Part shown: positions 19,989 to 31,266 of the stretch, piece by piece
How the letters are laid out: each line of letters begins with the position of its first letter
How positions within the stretch are numbered: the stretch's first letter is position 1
Assembly: GCA_958295665.1 (NCBI GenBank)
Contig: OY282559.1
Coordinates: 269,960,347 to 270,024,346 of the forward strand
Length of the DNA: 64,000 nt
From: Tipula vernalis
Lineage: Eukaryota; Arthropoda; Insecta; Diptera; Tipulidae
Direction: 5' to 3'
The notes under the pieces: generated by a model
What the model was told of the DNA's origin: nothing
Databases searched by the model: none
What the model saw: the letters and a program-made list of their open reading frames with translations, nothing else
Position numbers and translations under genes: made by a program

Positions 19989-20978
19989 TCAGCGGTCACA
20001 TTTTTGGCACAATTCTATCATAGACTGTCTGCATCCTGCCCAGTAGAATCGTTGACGTATCTTTGCTAGTGTTTTATTAATTCCTAGGTGACCCCCACTT
20101 GCTCCTCTATGATACTCGTTCAGGATTTCCGCAATCTGACACTTTGGTATCACCAGCAACAATTGCTTCACTTTGCCATCCGTGCTTTCCCACAATCGTT
20201 TTAAAAACCCATTCTCAAGACGGAGGCTATCCCATTGAGCCCAATCAGCCTTGACAATGGGAGTTTGGTCCGCGATCTCGCTCCAAGTCGGCCGGTGTTC
20301 CTTTTCCTTCCATTCCATGATAACTGATAAATCCGTATCATCCAATTGCTCTTTCCTGATCATTTCGTCGGTCCAATCCTCATCAGGCAGCACTTGCGTA
20401 AGCCTAACGTCGATGATGCCTTCCTTTGCTTCAACATGGCCACAATGTTTACATTCTACTGGACACGGCCGTCTTGATAATGCGTCGGCTTTTCTGTGTG
20501 CACTTCCCTTCCGATGTTCAATTTGGAAATCGTAGCGTTGAAGACGTTCGATCCAGCGTGCTACCTGACCCTCTGGATTTTTGAATTGTAACAGCCACCG
20601 TAAAGCTCCGTGATCTGTCCGTAAATAAAATTTTTGGCCATAAAGATACTTATGGAAATGCTTGACACACTCCACTATAGCCAACAATTCCTTCCGTGTC
20701 ACGCAGTAATTACGCTCCGGTTTTGATAATGTTTTGGAGAAGTACGCAATAACTCGTTCTTGCCCATTGGTTTCCTGTGATAACACACCTCCTATACCGT
20801 CATTACTTGCATCGGTGTCCAAAATAAATTTCACGTTGGGTATAGGGTACGTGAGGATTGGCGCGACACATAACCGTCTCCTTAGTTCCACGAATGCTTC
20901 CTCCTGGTCATTCTTCCATTCGAATACCTTGTTCTTCCTGGTCAACTCGTGTAAACTCTTACTACACAATAGGTGCAC
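19989..20978 (-). pseudogene. Gypsy RNase H and integrase zinc-binding region
   Basis: Open for 329 codons on the minus strand. RNase H: FILDTDASNDGIGGVLSQ (catalytic Asp in TDAS), AYFSKTLSKPERNYCVTRKELLAIV, FYLRTDHGALRWLL and GSAHRKADALSRRP. After an acidic spacer, the integrase HHCC region appears: H in NEYHRG..GHLGINKTLAKIRQRFYW then CQKCDR at the end. The stretch before EWKNDQEEAF lacks most of the RT thumb, a small internal deletion. Position and order fit a Ty3/gypsy pol. Confidence 0.8.
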
Positions 20979-21008
20979 AATCCCAGAAAGCTTTACCGCT
21001 GTGATCTT

Positions 21009-22336
21009 TTATTCGTCGGTGTGAATTCCATTAGTTGTTATCAGATGACCCAAATATTTGACTTTAGTTCTGATCAATTTACACTTCTTTGGGCTTAACT
21101 TTGATCCGGCGGCCTGTATCCGATCCAAAACTTCCGCCAAGTTCCTTAGTTGCTCGTCAAAATCCTTCCCCATGACGATGAAGGTGTCCAGATATATTAG
21201 ACACGTCTTCCAATGTAATCCCTTTAACACGCGCTCCATTAATCGTTCAAAAGTCGCAGGGGCATTACATAATCCGAACGGCATAACATTAAATTGTCAA
21301 AGCCCGTTACCCACACTTAACGCTGTTTTCTCGCGATCTTCATCATGGACTTCCACCTGCCAATAGCCGCTTTGTAGATCTAATGTAGAAAATATTCGAG
21401 CACCCGATAACGTGTCTAATGTATCGTCGATCCTTGGCAGTGGGTAGCTATCTTTTTAGTCACAGCATTGAGTTTTCGGTAATGAACGCAGAATTTTATG
21501 CTACCGTCCTTCTTCTCGACCAATACTACCGGTGAGCTCCATGGCCTGTTAGATGGTTTGATTACTCCTACTGCCTGCATATCTGTTACCATTCGATTGA
21601 CTTCTTGTTGTTTTGCCAATGGTAACCTCCTGGATGGTTGACGAATCAGCATCTCTGTTCCCGTATCAATTCGGTGCTTTACCATTGAGGCCCTTCCGTT
21701 ATTATCCGACATACTACAGAATATGGACATGTACCGTTTGAGTAATTGTTGTGCCGAATTTTTATGTCCCTCGGTAAGATATTCGGTCCATTTCTGCATA
21801 AGTTGTTCTACCATTTCTTTCTGGCCTCGTATGTCGGCTTTTTCAATCGGACTTTTCTGTTCACACTTTACTATAGTTGAAACCTCGTTACATTTGCCGA
21901 TGACTGTCCCTTTTTTGATGGTTTTCATCTTATCCGAGAGATTTAGAGTCCTAATTGGTACTCTATGGTCGTTATCTGGTTTAGCTAGGGCTTTTCCGAT
22001 TATAATTTCCTTGGCTCCGTTCTCCTCTTCGTTAGCTTCAACAACCCACAACCTGGGTGACCCAGAATCTCCTTCCAATTTTCGCCACACGATCGTCTCC
22101 GAGTTCGGAGCACTGCTATATTGAAGTGGAAACTCGATGTTATCGTACATTAAAACTCCTCGTCCAACATCCATCACGAAGCCATCTGCCCTCATGAAGT
22201 CCATTCCCATAATGACTTCATCCACAATATCGGCAATCAGTACTTCGTGTTGGAAAAGAGTTCTTCCGATCTTTATTTTCACAATCTTTTTGCCTTTTAT
22301 TATTGAACTATCTCCAGTTACTGCTTGTAACTTCAA
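21009..22336 (-). pseudogene. Gypsy protease and reverse transcriptase, broken
   Basis: Minus strand. The first part (22336-21416) has a retropepsin C-terminal half (EVLIADIVDEVIMGMDFM) and then the RT N-terminus (VNRMVTDMQAVGVIKPSNRPWSSPVVLVEKKDGS). After a frameshift near 21440 the RT continues (DTLSGARIFSTLDLQSGYW..., then MPFGLCNAPATFERLMERVL from 21284). The catalytic box reads YLDTFIV instead of YLDD: the second Asp is Thr. A stop follows at 21009. The protease active-site DTG lies further right (minus-strand upstream) near 22370-22400 and is not clearly preserved. Confidence 0.75.
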
Positions 22337-22439
22337 TCCATTAGCTGATTGTATACCGCCATCGATCAGATATTTACGGACAATCGTGTGATTTGCTTCC
22401 GTATCCTTGCTACATTCGAAACGCGGAGATGGTGATCTT

Positions 22440-23600
22440 CCACGTTTCCTTCTTATTTCCTAGTAGTCCCGATAGATGTGACCGTTTTTATCACATGCCT
22501 GGTGTCGATTTCCACTCGGCGTATTTTCATTGACGGTTTGGTGATGGCTTGTGCAGTTTCATTTGTTAACGCACAAGCGATGGTTTCCGCGAAGGTGACT
22601 TTAGGTGACAACATCACCACCTCGCGTGTCTCTGGATTTCGAATGCCGTCAATGAATGCGTCAATTTTTAGCCTTTTCATATTATCGGCCGTCGTACTAG
22701 TATGGCTAGATGTACTAATCGTTCGATTGCTGATGAAAATTCCTGCGGCGATTCTCCTCCCTTTTGGTAGCGGCTTTTAAGTTCCATGCGACAGGTTTCC
22801 CGCTTGTGGTCACTGCCGTACGTCCTATCCAACGCTTTCATAATTTCGAGATAACTGTTGCGATTTTTTCCGGAATTGTTTGTAAGGCCTCCGCTGCTTC
22901 AACTTTAAGGGCCACTATTAACGCTGCGACGAGATGTTCATCATTTCAACGGTTTTGATTGGCTGCCGTTTCAAATTGAAATTTGAAAATGCCGAAAGAT
23001 GTTGTACCGTCAAACGTTGGTGGCTCTAACTTGATTGATTGGACGGTTTGAACCACTTGCGTCGTTGATCCACTTGCATTGAAATCATTTAGTTCTTTCT
23101 CGAGACGTTCAACCTCCGCTTTGACAAGTTGGACTTCCGTTTCTAATTTTTGGTCAACCTGTTGAATCTCCATTTGCAGCTTTTCCACTGCACCGTGTAT
23201 GTTAGTTGATAATTCGGGAAGGTTATCGTCGATTATTTTATGACCATCTGTAATTTGGTCTTTAATTTCTTCTCATTGTTTCTCCATCCGATGTTTAAGT
23301 TCTTCGTTTGGCTGATTTTGTTGTTTCATTTGGTGTTTTATTTCTTCGTTTGACCGGTTTATAGTCTCCAACTGTTACTCATTTGACTGCTCCACATCGT
23401 TCAAATAACGCAATTTCATTTTTTTGTGTTTTTCGGTAAAATACGCGACAGTTGTTTCTTTCAAATCATAACAACTGGATATATTATTTCGACAAAATTT
23501 TTTTCTAGATTCACAATCAATTTTTTTTTCCTCTCCTCGCATACCTACGTTAACAATTTTATCACAGTCAAACTTTTCAAACAATTTCGGTTTATTTCAT
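22440..23600 (-). pseudogene. Gypsy gag remnant
   Basis: Minus-strand pieces: a charged coiled-coil-like stretch (QMEIQQVDQKLETEVQLVKAEVERLEKEL, 23080-23180), then VQSIKLEPPTFDGTTSFGIFKFQFETAANQNR (22946-23050), a Gag start typical of gypsy elements that begin KLPTFDG, and further on KRLKIDAFIDGIRNPETREVVMLSP (22600-22680). Frames change at least twice. No zinc knuckle was found. Confidence 0.6.
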
Positions 23601-23705
23601 GTTATTTTGTTCCCTCTCCGCATTTTTCTAAATTTACCGAGTGATCGCCCCAAGACGAAAGTGACGGCTCGTTCCGTACTTGGGGCTCTCGCCAGCAATT
23701 ACAAA

Positions 23706-23804
23706 TCTTTTTATAACCTCACATTATATGGTAATCATTCCAATTTATATTCCACCTGTCTTTCTCCTAAATTGCCAAATCATTAATTATTTCGGATTGA
23801 TCAA
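23706..23804. other. Junction between two divergent gypsy elements
   Basis: About 100 bp separate the 5' end of the minus-strand gypsy from the gag of the plus-strand gypsy. Neither 5' LTR is present, so the two are truncated head to head. Confidence 0.5.
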
Positions 23805-24767
23805 ATGACGAAAGAAAACGAGCAGAAACCCTCAGGTTCAAGTACCCAGGATACACCACCGACCAATTGCGGGGAAGGCGATACTCCAATGGAAGGCACG
23901 CCCATGGAGGTCGCAGGGACCGAGAAAATAAATCTCCCTTTGTTTTGGCCAAATTCCGCTAACAACTGGTTTCATCTAGTGGAAATTCAGTTCCAACTGC
24001 GCGGGATAACATCACAGAAATCCAAATACTTCCATATTCTTTTTACGATTCCCCTGGAAACGTGTGATATAAGGCCATGAAAAAGCAACCAATACGAAAT
24101 TCTCAAACAGAATTTGTTGGAGAAATTCGCGCCGTCAGACAAACGGCAGCTCGAGGCCCTTATTTCTACGCAAGAACTTGGCGATCGCCGGCCCTCCGGA
24201 GCTCGACGGCACATACGCATTCTGGCAGGAACAAAACACTTGGTGAGCGAACAGTTCATCAAATCAATTTGGATCAGAAAAATGCCGGAGATTATTCGAA
24301 TCGCACTCGTTGCGCAACCGGAGGCAACAGCATTAGAGTCATTAGCAAAAACGGCAGATCGCATGTTCGACGCAATCAACAACGGTTCGCAACATCGCCA
24401 AATCCATGCTACTCAAGCAACCTATCAACCACCTTTCAACAATCGGCAGTCCAAATCCCCGATGCAGACAAACACTAACCGTAGTGGAAACAGTCGCTCT
24501 CCGTCAAACAGCGGCTCAATCGTAGATCGCCTGGCTCGTCTCGAGGCCAAATTAGATGGCCTGTTTAGAGGCGGTCGGAACCGGTCACGAGGGCGGCGAT
24601 CTCCATCTCGCCCACGACTCACTAGCAACACACACCTATCAGACATTTGTTGGTACCACGGCAATTTTGGTACAGCGGCAAGAAAATGTAACTTTCCATG
24701 CAATTTTAGACAAGCTACATCAGCAGCCAGCATGGACGTCCATACGCAACAAAAAAAAAACGAGTAA
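23805..24767 (+). pseudogene. CsRn1-like gag, frameshifted
   Basis: Begins at ATG 23805 with a polar tail, then INLPLFWPNSANNWFHLVEIQFQLRGI (about 23925-24005), the conserved Gag start of this clade. After a stop/frame change near 24070-24110 it continues LEKFAPSDKRQLEALIS, LGDRRPS, LVSEQFIKSIWIRKMPEIIRIAL and an Arg/Ser-rich basic stretch RGGRNRSRGRRSPSR (24570-24615), ending with the CHCC finger CWYHGNFGTAARKC (24648-24690). A single frameshift inactivates it. Confidence 0.8.
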
Positions 24768-24769
24768 AC

Positions 24770-27160
24770 CACCGGGTCTTGACTGCCATGTCACACACCC
24801 TACCATCGACACGTCTGCACATATATGACAAAACAAACAAACTTACGTACCTAATAGATACGGAGACTAGATCCACTCTGCCACAAAGCCGCGTTCGCAG
24901 AATTCCAGCACATGGTGGAACTAGGGATTTGCTGGCCATCTGCATCTCCCGTCTCTTGTCCTCTACACATGGTGAAAAAAAAGACGACGATTGGCGACCA
25001 TATGGGGATTATCGGCGGCTAAACATGGTCACAACACCTGATCGTTATCCGATACCTCACATACAAAATTTTTCCATGCACTTGCATAGATGCAAAATTT
25101 TTTTCAAAAATCGATCTTGTCAGAGCTTACTATTTAATTCCCGTCGCACCCGAAGACATTCACAAAACGGCGATCACAAACAACGGTCTACGCAATGCCG
25201 CCCAAACGTTTCAACGTCTTATGAACGAAGTCGCTCGTGATTTAGACTTCGTGTTCGTCTACATTGACGACATTCTTGTGGCTTCATACTCTGAGGAACA
25301 GCACAAACTGCACCTGGAACAACTTTTCCACAGGCTAACTCAGTTTGATGTTCATATTAAGAGTTCAAAATGCATCTTTGGCGCAACCAATCTTGATTTC
25401 CTCAGCCACAAGATCACCCCTAATGGTATTCTGCCGTCGGAAAATCAATTAATGCCATTAAGGAATTCCCAGCTCCTACTACAATAAAAGGTATACAGCG
25501 ATTTGTCGGTATGGTAAATTACTACCATCGATTTATACTGAAACTCGCCCAAACACTCGCACCAATTCACAGCCACTTGGCAGCTTTATTTAAAAAGCCC
25601 AAGACAGCCAAGAACTTCTCTTGGCCCGACGAATGTCAACACGCATTCACGTCATTAAATGTTGAATTGGCCCGGCTCTCGGATGCCGAAATTAAATATT
25701 CCGCATTCGATCGGGAATTACTCGCAATATATCTAGCAGTCAAACACTTATATTTTGTCGAGGGTCGGGACTTCACCATTTACACCGACCACAAGCCTCT
25801 GACACGAGCTATTCAGTCTAAAACTGAACGCAATCCAAGGCAAGCGCGCCACTTGGATTATATAAGTTAATTTAAGACGGACATCCAACATGTTCACGGA
25901 CATGACAACATTGTCGCGGATACACTATCCCGCACTAACAACAACGAAACGGCCGCAGTCGAAACGCATATCGATTTAAACCAGATCGCAAACACACAAA
26001 TAGTTGATCTAGAACTTCAGAATTTACTTTCTGGTTCCGAATGTTACTCTGGTTCATCAATGAAACTACAACTTTTCAAATTGCCTGGCCTCGAAATCAT
26101 ATGCGAAACATCTATCGCGTACAATCGCCCATTTATTGCAGCATCACTACGTCGAACCATCTTCGACCCACTGCATAACATTTCGCATCCTGGAGTCCAT
26201 GCAACTCGAAAATTGATTACTGCTCGCTACATTTGGCCTAACATAAACAAAGATGTAGGCATTTGGGCTCAGTCTTGTTTATCCTGCCAACGTGCCAAAG
26301 TCAAACGGCACACAAAATCACGTCATGGACAATTTGGCGTTCCGCCTGGTAGATTCGAGCATATCCATAGAGACATTGTAGGTCCACTTCCTCCGTCTAA
26401 TGGATATTCCTATCTACTCACCTGTGTCGATCGCTTCACTCGCTGGCCTGAAGCATACTGCATGACCAATATGTCAGCTGCAACCATTGCCACCAATTTT
26501 ATGAACAATTACATTATGAACAATTCGGCGTGCCCCTTCACATCACAACTGATCAGCGAACGCAATTCGAGTCAAAACTTTTTACAGAGTTAACAAAACT
26601 CCTCGGATCACATCGGATACGAACAACGGCTTACCATCCACAAGCCAATGGCATGGTCGAACGCTTCCATCGGCAACTGAAAGCCGCACTCACTAATGGC
26701 CAGAAGAAACACAATCAATTGGAGCTCGGAGATACCAATCATACTTCTTGGAATCCGAGCAACAGTGAAAGAAGATCCCAAGTGTTCACCAGCGGAAATG
26801 GTTTATGGGCAAACCATCAAGCTACCCGGTGAGTTCTTCATCGATAATCCTTTTCCACTACTCCCAACTGCCGACACAGTCATCGACCAACTGCGACAAA
26901 CCATGCAGAACCTTGTACCCAAATCAACTCGTCAATCCAAACAAGATGACGTTTTTGTTCCGAAATCGCTCGACAACTGCGATTTTGTTTTCATTAGAAC
27001 AGACAAGGTTCGCACGGGATTAACTCCTCCCTATGAAGGTCCTTTTAAAGTCATTCGACGCCTTCGAAAACAATTCGTCGTATCGATTAATGGTAAAAAC
27101 CATAACGTTTCAATCGATCGACTCAAACCAGCATACGGAATTCTTAATTCGTCTGATTAA
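24770..27160 (+). pseudogene. CsRn1-like pol: protease, RT, RNase H, integrase; broken
   Basis: Protease scrap [25 protein letters not shown] (24810-24885), where the active-site DTG reads DTE. It jumps within 30 codons to the RT ([29 protein letters not shown], 24975-25065), so about 150-200 codons between protease and RT are deleted. RT catalytic box FVYIDDILVAS at 25253; RNase H YSAFDRELLAIYLAVKHL (25700) and TDHKPLTRAI; integrase zinc region H..H then CLSCQRAKVKRH (26275-26310); core DIVGPLPP (26375), [10 protein letters not shown] (26540) and [14 protein letters not shown] (26650), so D-D-E is present. It ends PPYEGPFKVIRR...VSIDRLKPAY, stop at 27160. At least five frame changes or stops. 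Confidence 0.85.
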
Positions 27161-27235
27161 ATATCAAGCCATCGACCACGAAAGACTGTCCGTATCGCAA
27201 GAAATCACACAATCATTCACTAGGGAGGGATAATC

Positions 27236-27251
27236 ACTGGCGGGGGAGTCA
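27236..27251 (+). other. Polypurine tract of the plus-strand gypsy
   Basis: ACTGGCGGGGGAGTCA immediately before the LTR start TGTAGCGATG. Confidence 0.65.
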
Positions 27252-27772
27252 TGTAGCGATGTTCACATTAATAAATATGGACACTCGTAAAGGTTTACAT
27301 TCGTTTCGCTACAACACATATATCAGTCACACACATATCAGCGCTCTCATACGTACCACATACTACTAACAACTGCAACTGATCCACCAACAAACCGAAA
27401 TATACAATCGCATCGCGGCGTACTTCATACTGGTAGAATTTCCCACAAAAAGTTTGACATCTCGTTTCTCCACACAGTCGAATTTTTACGCTTTACATTA
27501 AAACAGCATTCAATTATTTGCTCGCGATAAAATATAAATAGTGTGGTGAAAATTAATAAAAAATAAGTTAATATCCGTGTAGCTAAATTGTGTAACAAAT
27601 TATAAAATCAAAAACATAAAAATTCTAACTATCTTAATTTGTGAAATCTCAATTTGTGAAAATAAAATTATAAACATTAAATCATAATTTTTATGTAAAG
27701 GGTACAGGGTGCGTTATTAATTCCGAACGGCGTCTCTCACGCACAGCAAAAGACCCACGCCTAACCCTTACA
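27252..27772 (+). repeat. 3' LTR of CsRn1-like gypsy (about 521 bp)
   Basis: Starts TGTAGCGATG after the polypurine tract and ends at ...CCCTTACA by the TG..CA rule. It contains AATAAA-like signals (about 27555 and 27661). The right end is inferred, since no partner LTR exists in the window. Confidence 0.6.
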
Positions 27773-28660
27773 GATCTAGCAAGTGATATTAATTGATTGC
27801 GATGTACGATCAAGCATTAAGCAAGTCTCCCTACGATCAAGCATTAAGCAAGTCTCCCGTATTATAAATGCATACCACAACCACTGTACCCATGTTACAA
27901 CACAACACGACACATCAAGCCAAACCCCGTAAAGAAAGGCGCCACATCGATAACCACATAAGTCTAATAGTTGTGATATCCGCCCCTGGCCAGGCCGCCG
28001 TCGTACACCTTTTTACATATAACAAGATCGAGGGATGGGAAAGGAATGTTAGCAACAAAGACTCAACCCGGTTCCAGACACCTAAGTAGTTGATAGTTAG
28101 TATATTTGTTAGTAATATTAGTAATTTATTTAGCACAAGACAATACAATTTTTTTTTAAAGTTCATCTCTACTGGCTCCAACCTGTAAAAAGACACAATG
28201 ACAACACAAATTTCCTAGTACCGCAAACTCTTTTTCTGAAAAGCTGTAAAACTATTATTATTCCCCACCACCATTTTTTCCATCGGCGGTTGTGAGAGGG
28301 GGCGAGATTTCGTTCCATCATCATGTTCCCATGCGGTCACCCAAATTTGTACTAACTGTAGGTAGTGTTGCTTGACGTTGTTGTTGAAATCGTTGCGTCT
28401 CTGCTGTCCCTGCTACGTAACCTTCCAGTAGGGTGCGCATCACGTGAGCTGTTCTGGTCATGTCATTAGGCAGCTGCGTGATGCGTACAATTGTGTAAAG
28501 GGTGACCTGTTCACAATTCGCAAGTGTACGTGCTGTCTCCTCGTGGCAACCACTGGTAACTAAGGCCATATACCAGAGAAAACCTGGACAAAAAACTCTA
28601 ATCTAAGGTGGAACAGCCTATGCCGATGGATGAATGGCTGATAGATTAATCAGTCCAAAA
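27773..28660. other. Unassigned region with a 27-bp tandem duplication
   Basis: The unit TACGATCAAGCATTAAGCAA.. is repeated perfectly at 27805-27831 and 27832-27858. A minus-strand reading frame of 82 codons (28321-28569, ALVTSGCHEETARTLANCEQ...) is more GC-rich than its surroundings but has no family I recognise; it may be part of an unidentified LINE ORF1. No other feature seen. Confidence 0.4.
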
Positions 28661-28739
28661 TATGCGGACTCTGGATACCAGGCACCATCCTGTTTTATTT
28701 AGCCTTCCTGTAGTAAAGCTGGGTGACCTACAGGCGATT

Positions 28740-28910
28740 TACAATTCCCAGCAACTCGTAAGAGTAAAGTCAAACGGAATACGGGGCAGGAATAGGAATA
28801 TATGGGAGTGGGATAGCCCTCCTTGGGCTCCAATGCTACCGTCTTTCTAGCGGAACTACATGCTGTAGTAAACATCCAGGAGGGGGAGCAATAAGCCCAG
28901 ATAGTATGTA
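28740..28910 (+). pseudogene. LINE RNase H fragment
   Basis: Across frames: DSKTEYGAGIGIYGSG-like residues (28762-28815) followed by LGSNATVFLAELHAVVNIQEGE (28818-28890), matching the first half of a LINE-encoded RNase H (GAGIG..., AEL.A with the catalytic Glu). Short and frameshifted. It may belong with the GC-richer block from 28.3 kb. Confidence 0.45.
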
Positions 28911-30560
28911 TCACGTACCGGGAGGCAGTATTGTCAGGTTCATTAAGAACCTGAATATTGACTGGACGGATAATTAAGGAGGGTCCAGCACAATAGATCT
29001 TTTGGGTCGCAGTGCGAGATGGCTGATCGCCCGCAGTTATATTTATTGCTTCAAAAATACTTAAAATTTTATTATTCTGGAATTAATTTTTATTAATTCC
29101 AGAATTTATTTATTATTTTTTTTATTTTATTTTGATCTTACATAAAGAGTACAATTTAGGTTGGAATACAATTATAAATCTCACCGAGCAATGGTTTGAT
29201 TTGAGTTTATATACATAAAAAATGCAGCGTTATCATCTTTACATTTTTTATGTTCACACGTTTTATTTTAGGTCAATTACATTATATTTTGCATAAAAGG
29301 CAAAATATATATTTACAGCATAATTCGTAATATTAGACTTATTATGCATGTTAAAAAATGTGACTGCATGTTTGTTGTTGTATGTTATCGTGGGCCGAAT
29401 CGTGTGCGTTATTTATGTTGTTGCCTATTGTTATGTTACCTGTTGTGGGTTTACATAACTCCGCATGGCCCTCCAATAATAATAATAATAATAAGGTAAA
29501 GTAGGGAAAGTTTATAAGATAAATTAATTTTATTTAATTTTATAGTTTTCCTGAAGAAAATGCCAAATGGGGTGGATAGAATTTTATTGGAGAATTTGTA
29601 TGAGACGTTTGGAGAACATTAACTTGCTGATCGTGCATTTCAAGGAATTGAGGAAGGTATTCATGGAAGTAGAACAACATTTCGTTAGTGGTTAAAATTT
29701 ACGATTTCGATTTGTTGAAAACGAAAAGGATCTAACAACATATTTGTTAACCTGAATAAATACTATTATGATTGGCAGATAAAGGACTGAATAACCGAAC
29801 AAACATATAAAAAAACGTATAAAAACCTACCCACGAAATATTGTACATTGACAAAGCCGAGATGAGGTGAAATAAAATTATATCCTAAACCTTAATTTTT
29901 AAAAGAATTATTTTAAAACGTATTTCTTATTTACTAACTGAATTAAATAAATACTTATAATTTTGACCAGTTCATGCTCTTAAGTAAAGGTAAAACTTAA
30001 TGCACATCAATTAAAGTTAATACTTATTTTGATAAGCACATACTATTACTTACTGCCCATACTTAAAGTAAGTACTTAACTTTTATTCTTACCACCCAAT
30101 GTACAGATATGTATGACCTTTCTTTTTGGCATTGTTTCCAATCGCAAAACGAAAGACAAAGAAAACACCTTTAGTAATTTGCTAGTTAGAATTTGATGAA
30201 ACCGATGTACTCACGTTCATTATCATATCATTAGTTTTATAGTCTAAAGAATCGGCTTTGAATATATATAAAAAAAATGATTTGCAATCCGTGACAAATG
30301 TTCCGAAATATCTTTGTACTTCTTTTTGCGAGGTGATCCCCTTTCTCTTTGGTTTCGCGCTTTGGTCTATTTTTTGAAACTCCATTTCCCCCTGTTTATT
30401 TGGAGGCCTTATATAAGTTGCCATATATTTAAACCATAAATATTTATCAAATTATTTATACCGTTGTTAAAGCGATCTGCTATATTATTTGTTTTGTGCC
30501 CATTGTTTTGTGCTTCTAACATCTCCCATACCCTGCATGAGATTCATATTTGATTTAACC
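28911..30560. other. AT-rich spacer with AAT microsatellite
   Basis: (AAT)n near 29478-29494 and an imperfect palindrome at 29070-29115 (TCTGGAATTAATTTTTATTAATTCCAGA). Otherwise nothing recognised. Confidence 0.45.
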
Positions 30561-30589
30561 AAGAAACGAACGAATCCGATTCAATTCAA

Positions 30590-31030
30590 ATAGGAATCCA
30601 ATATATCGAAGGCTCGATCACGTTTGAATCTTATTCCCAAATAGCCCCTCTGGTTTTTCTTTCCCACAGAGGAAACGTGGGAGCCTTATTTCTACAAGTA
30701 ACTAAAAAACTTAAGACTAAAATTTACAAGATCCTAAACTCTGGTTAGTGGACTGGACGATAAAGCTTTCCAGCTGGCTTATAACTTACAGAAAATCAAA
30801 CTCATTAAAATCCCCTCTTAAAATGTCTTCCTTGTTTCTTTCCTTCCCTTTGGTATCGCTGTGTGTCATTGCATTTGGACGTAGATATATTAAGAATGAA
30901 ATCCCTAAAGATCACCCTTAATAATATAGAATCGTGACCAATTATCCTGGGGCTATTTGTGAATAGAATACGAATTCGAATTTATAAGATTCTTATTTGA
31001 TGCAAATAAGAATCGAACACGTTCGAACCT
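30590..31030. repeat. Possible inverted-repeat element
   Basis: GAATCTTATTCCCAAATAGCCCC at about 30627-30649 faces the reverse complement of GGGGCTATTTGTGAATAGAATAC at 30951-30973 (about 19 of 23 bases). AATCTTATT/AATAAGAAT words recur outside this pair. It could be a decayed MITE; no target duplication found. Confidence 0.35.
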
Positions 31031-31266
31031 TATTCAGAAATGCACGTCACGTAACACACATAATGATACATGACGGTGTAAATGTATCTTTAATCAAGAT
31101 TGATTATCGAAGATGAACAACGCAAGAAGTTGGACATGTTCTACTTTTCTTTCACTTTAGATGATCGTCCGCGATGATCATCCAAAGTGGCTCGCGTATG
31201 CATATTTACTACAGAATTCAACCAGTTAGTAAGTAGAGTCCGTATTTTTTGCACAATGGTTTTTAA

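Larger units (their letters stand above)
18650..23705 (-). mobile_element. Decayed Ty3/gypsy retrotransposon (minus strand)
   Basis: In minus-strand order: possible primer site near 23695 (TGGCGAGAGCC), gag, protease, RT, RNase H, integrase, polypurine tract at about 19075-19088 and a candidate 3' LTR ending near 18650. No matching 5' LTR was found to the right of 23705; that side is occupied by the next element. All coding segments are broken by stops or frameshifts. Confidence 0.8.
23805..27772 (+). mobile_element. CsRn1-like Ty3/gypsy retrotransposon, 5' truncated and internally deleted
   Basis: gag, short protease remnant, RT, RNase H, integrase, polypurine tract and one 3' LTR (27252-27772) in order. 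The CHCC-type zinc finger of Gag (CWYHGNFGTAARKC) points to the CsRn1 clade. No 5' LTR is found at its left edge. Frameshifts separate most domains. Confidence 0.85.

Noticed and set aside
21723..22391. Plus-strand frames of 133 and 84 codons
   Set aside because: Antisense to gypsy protease and RT; no independent similarity.
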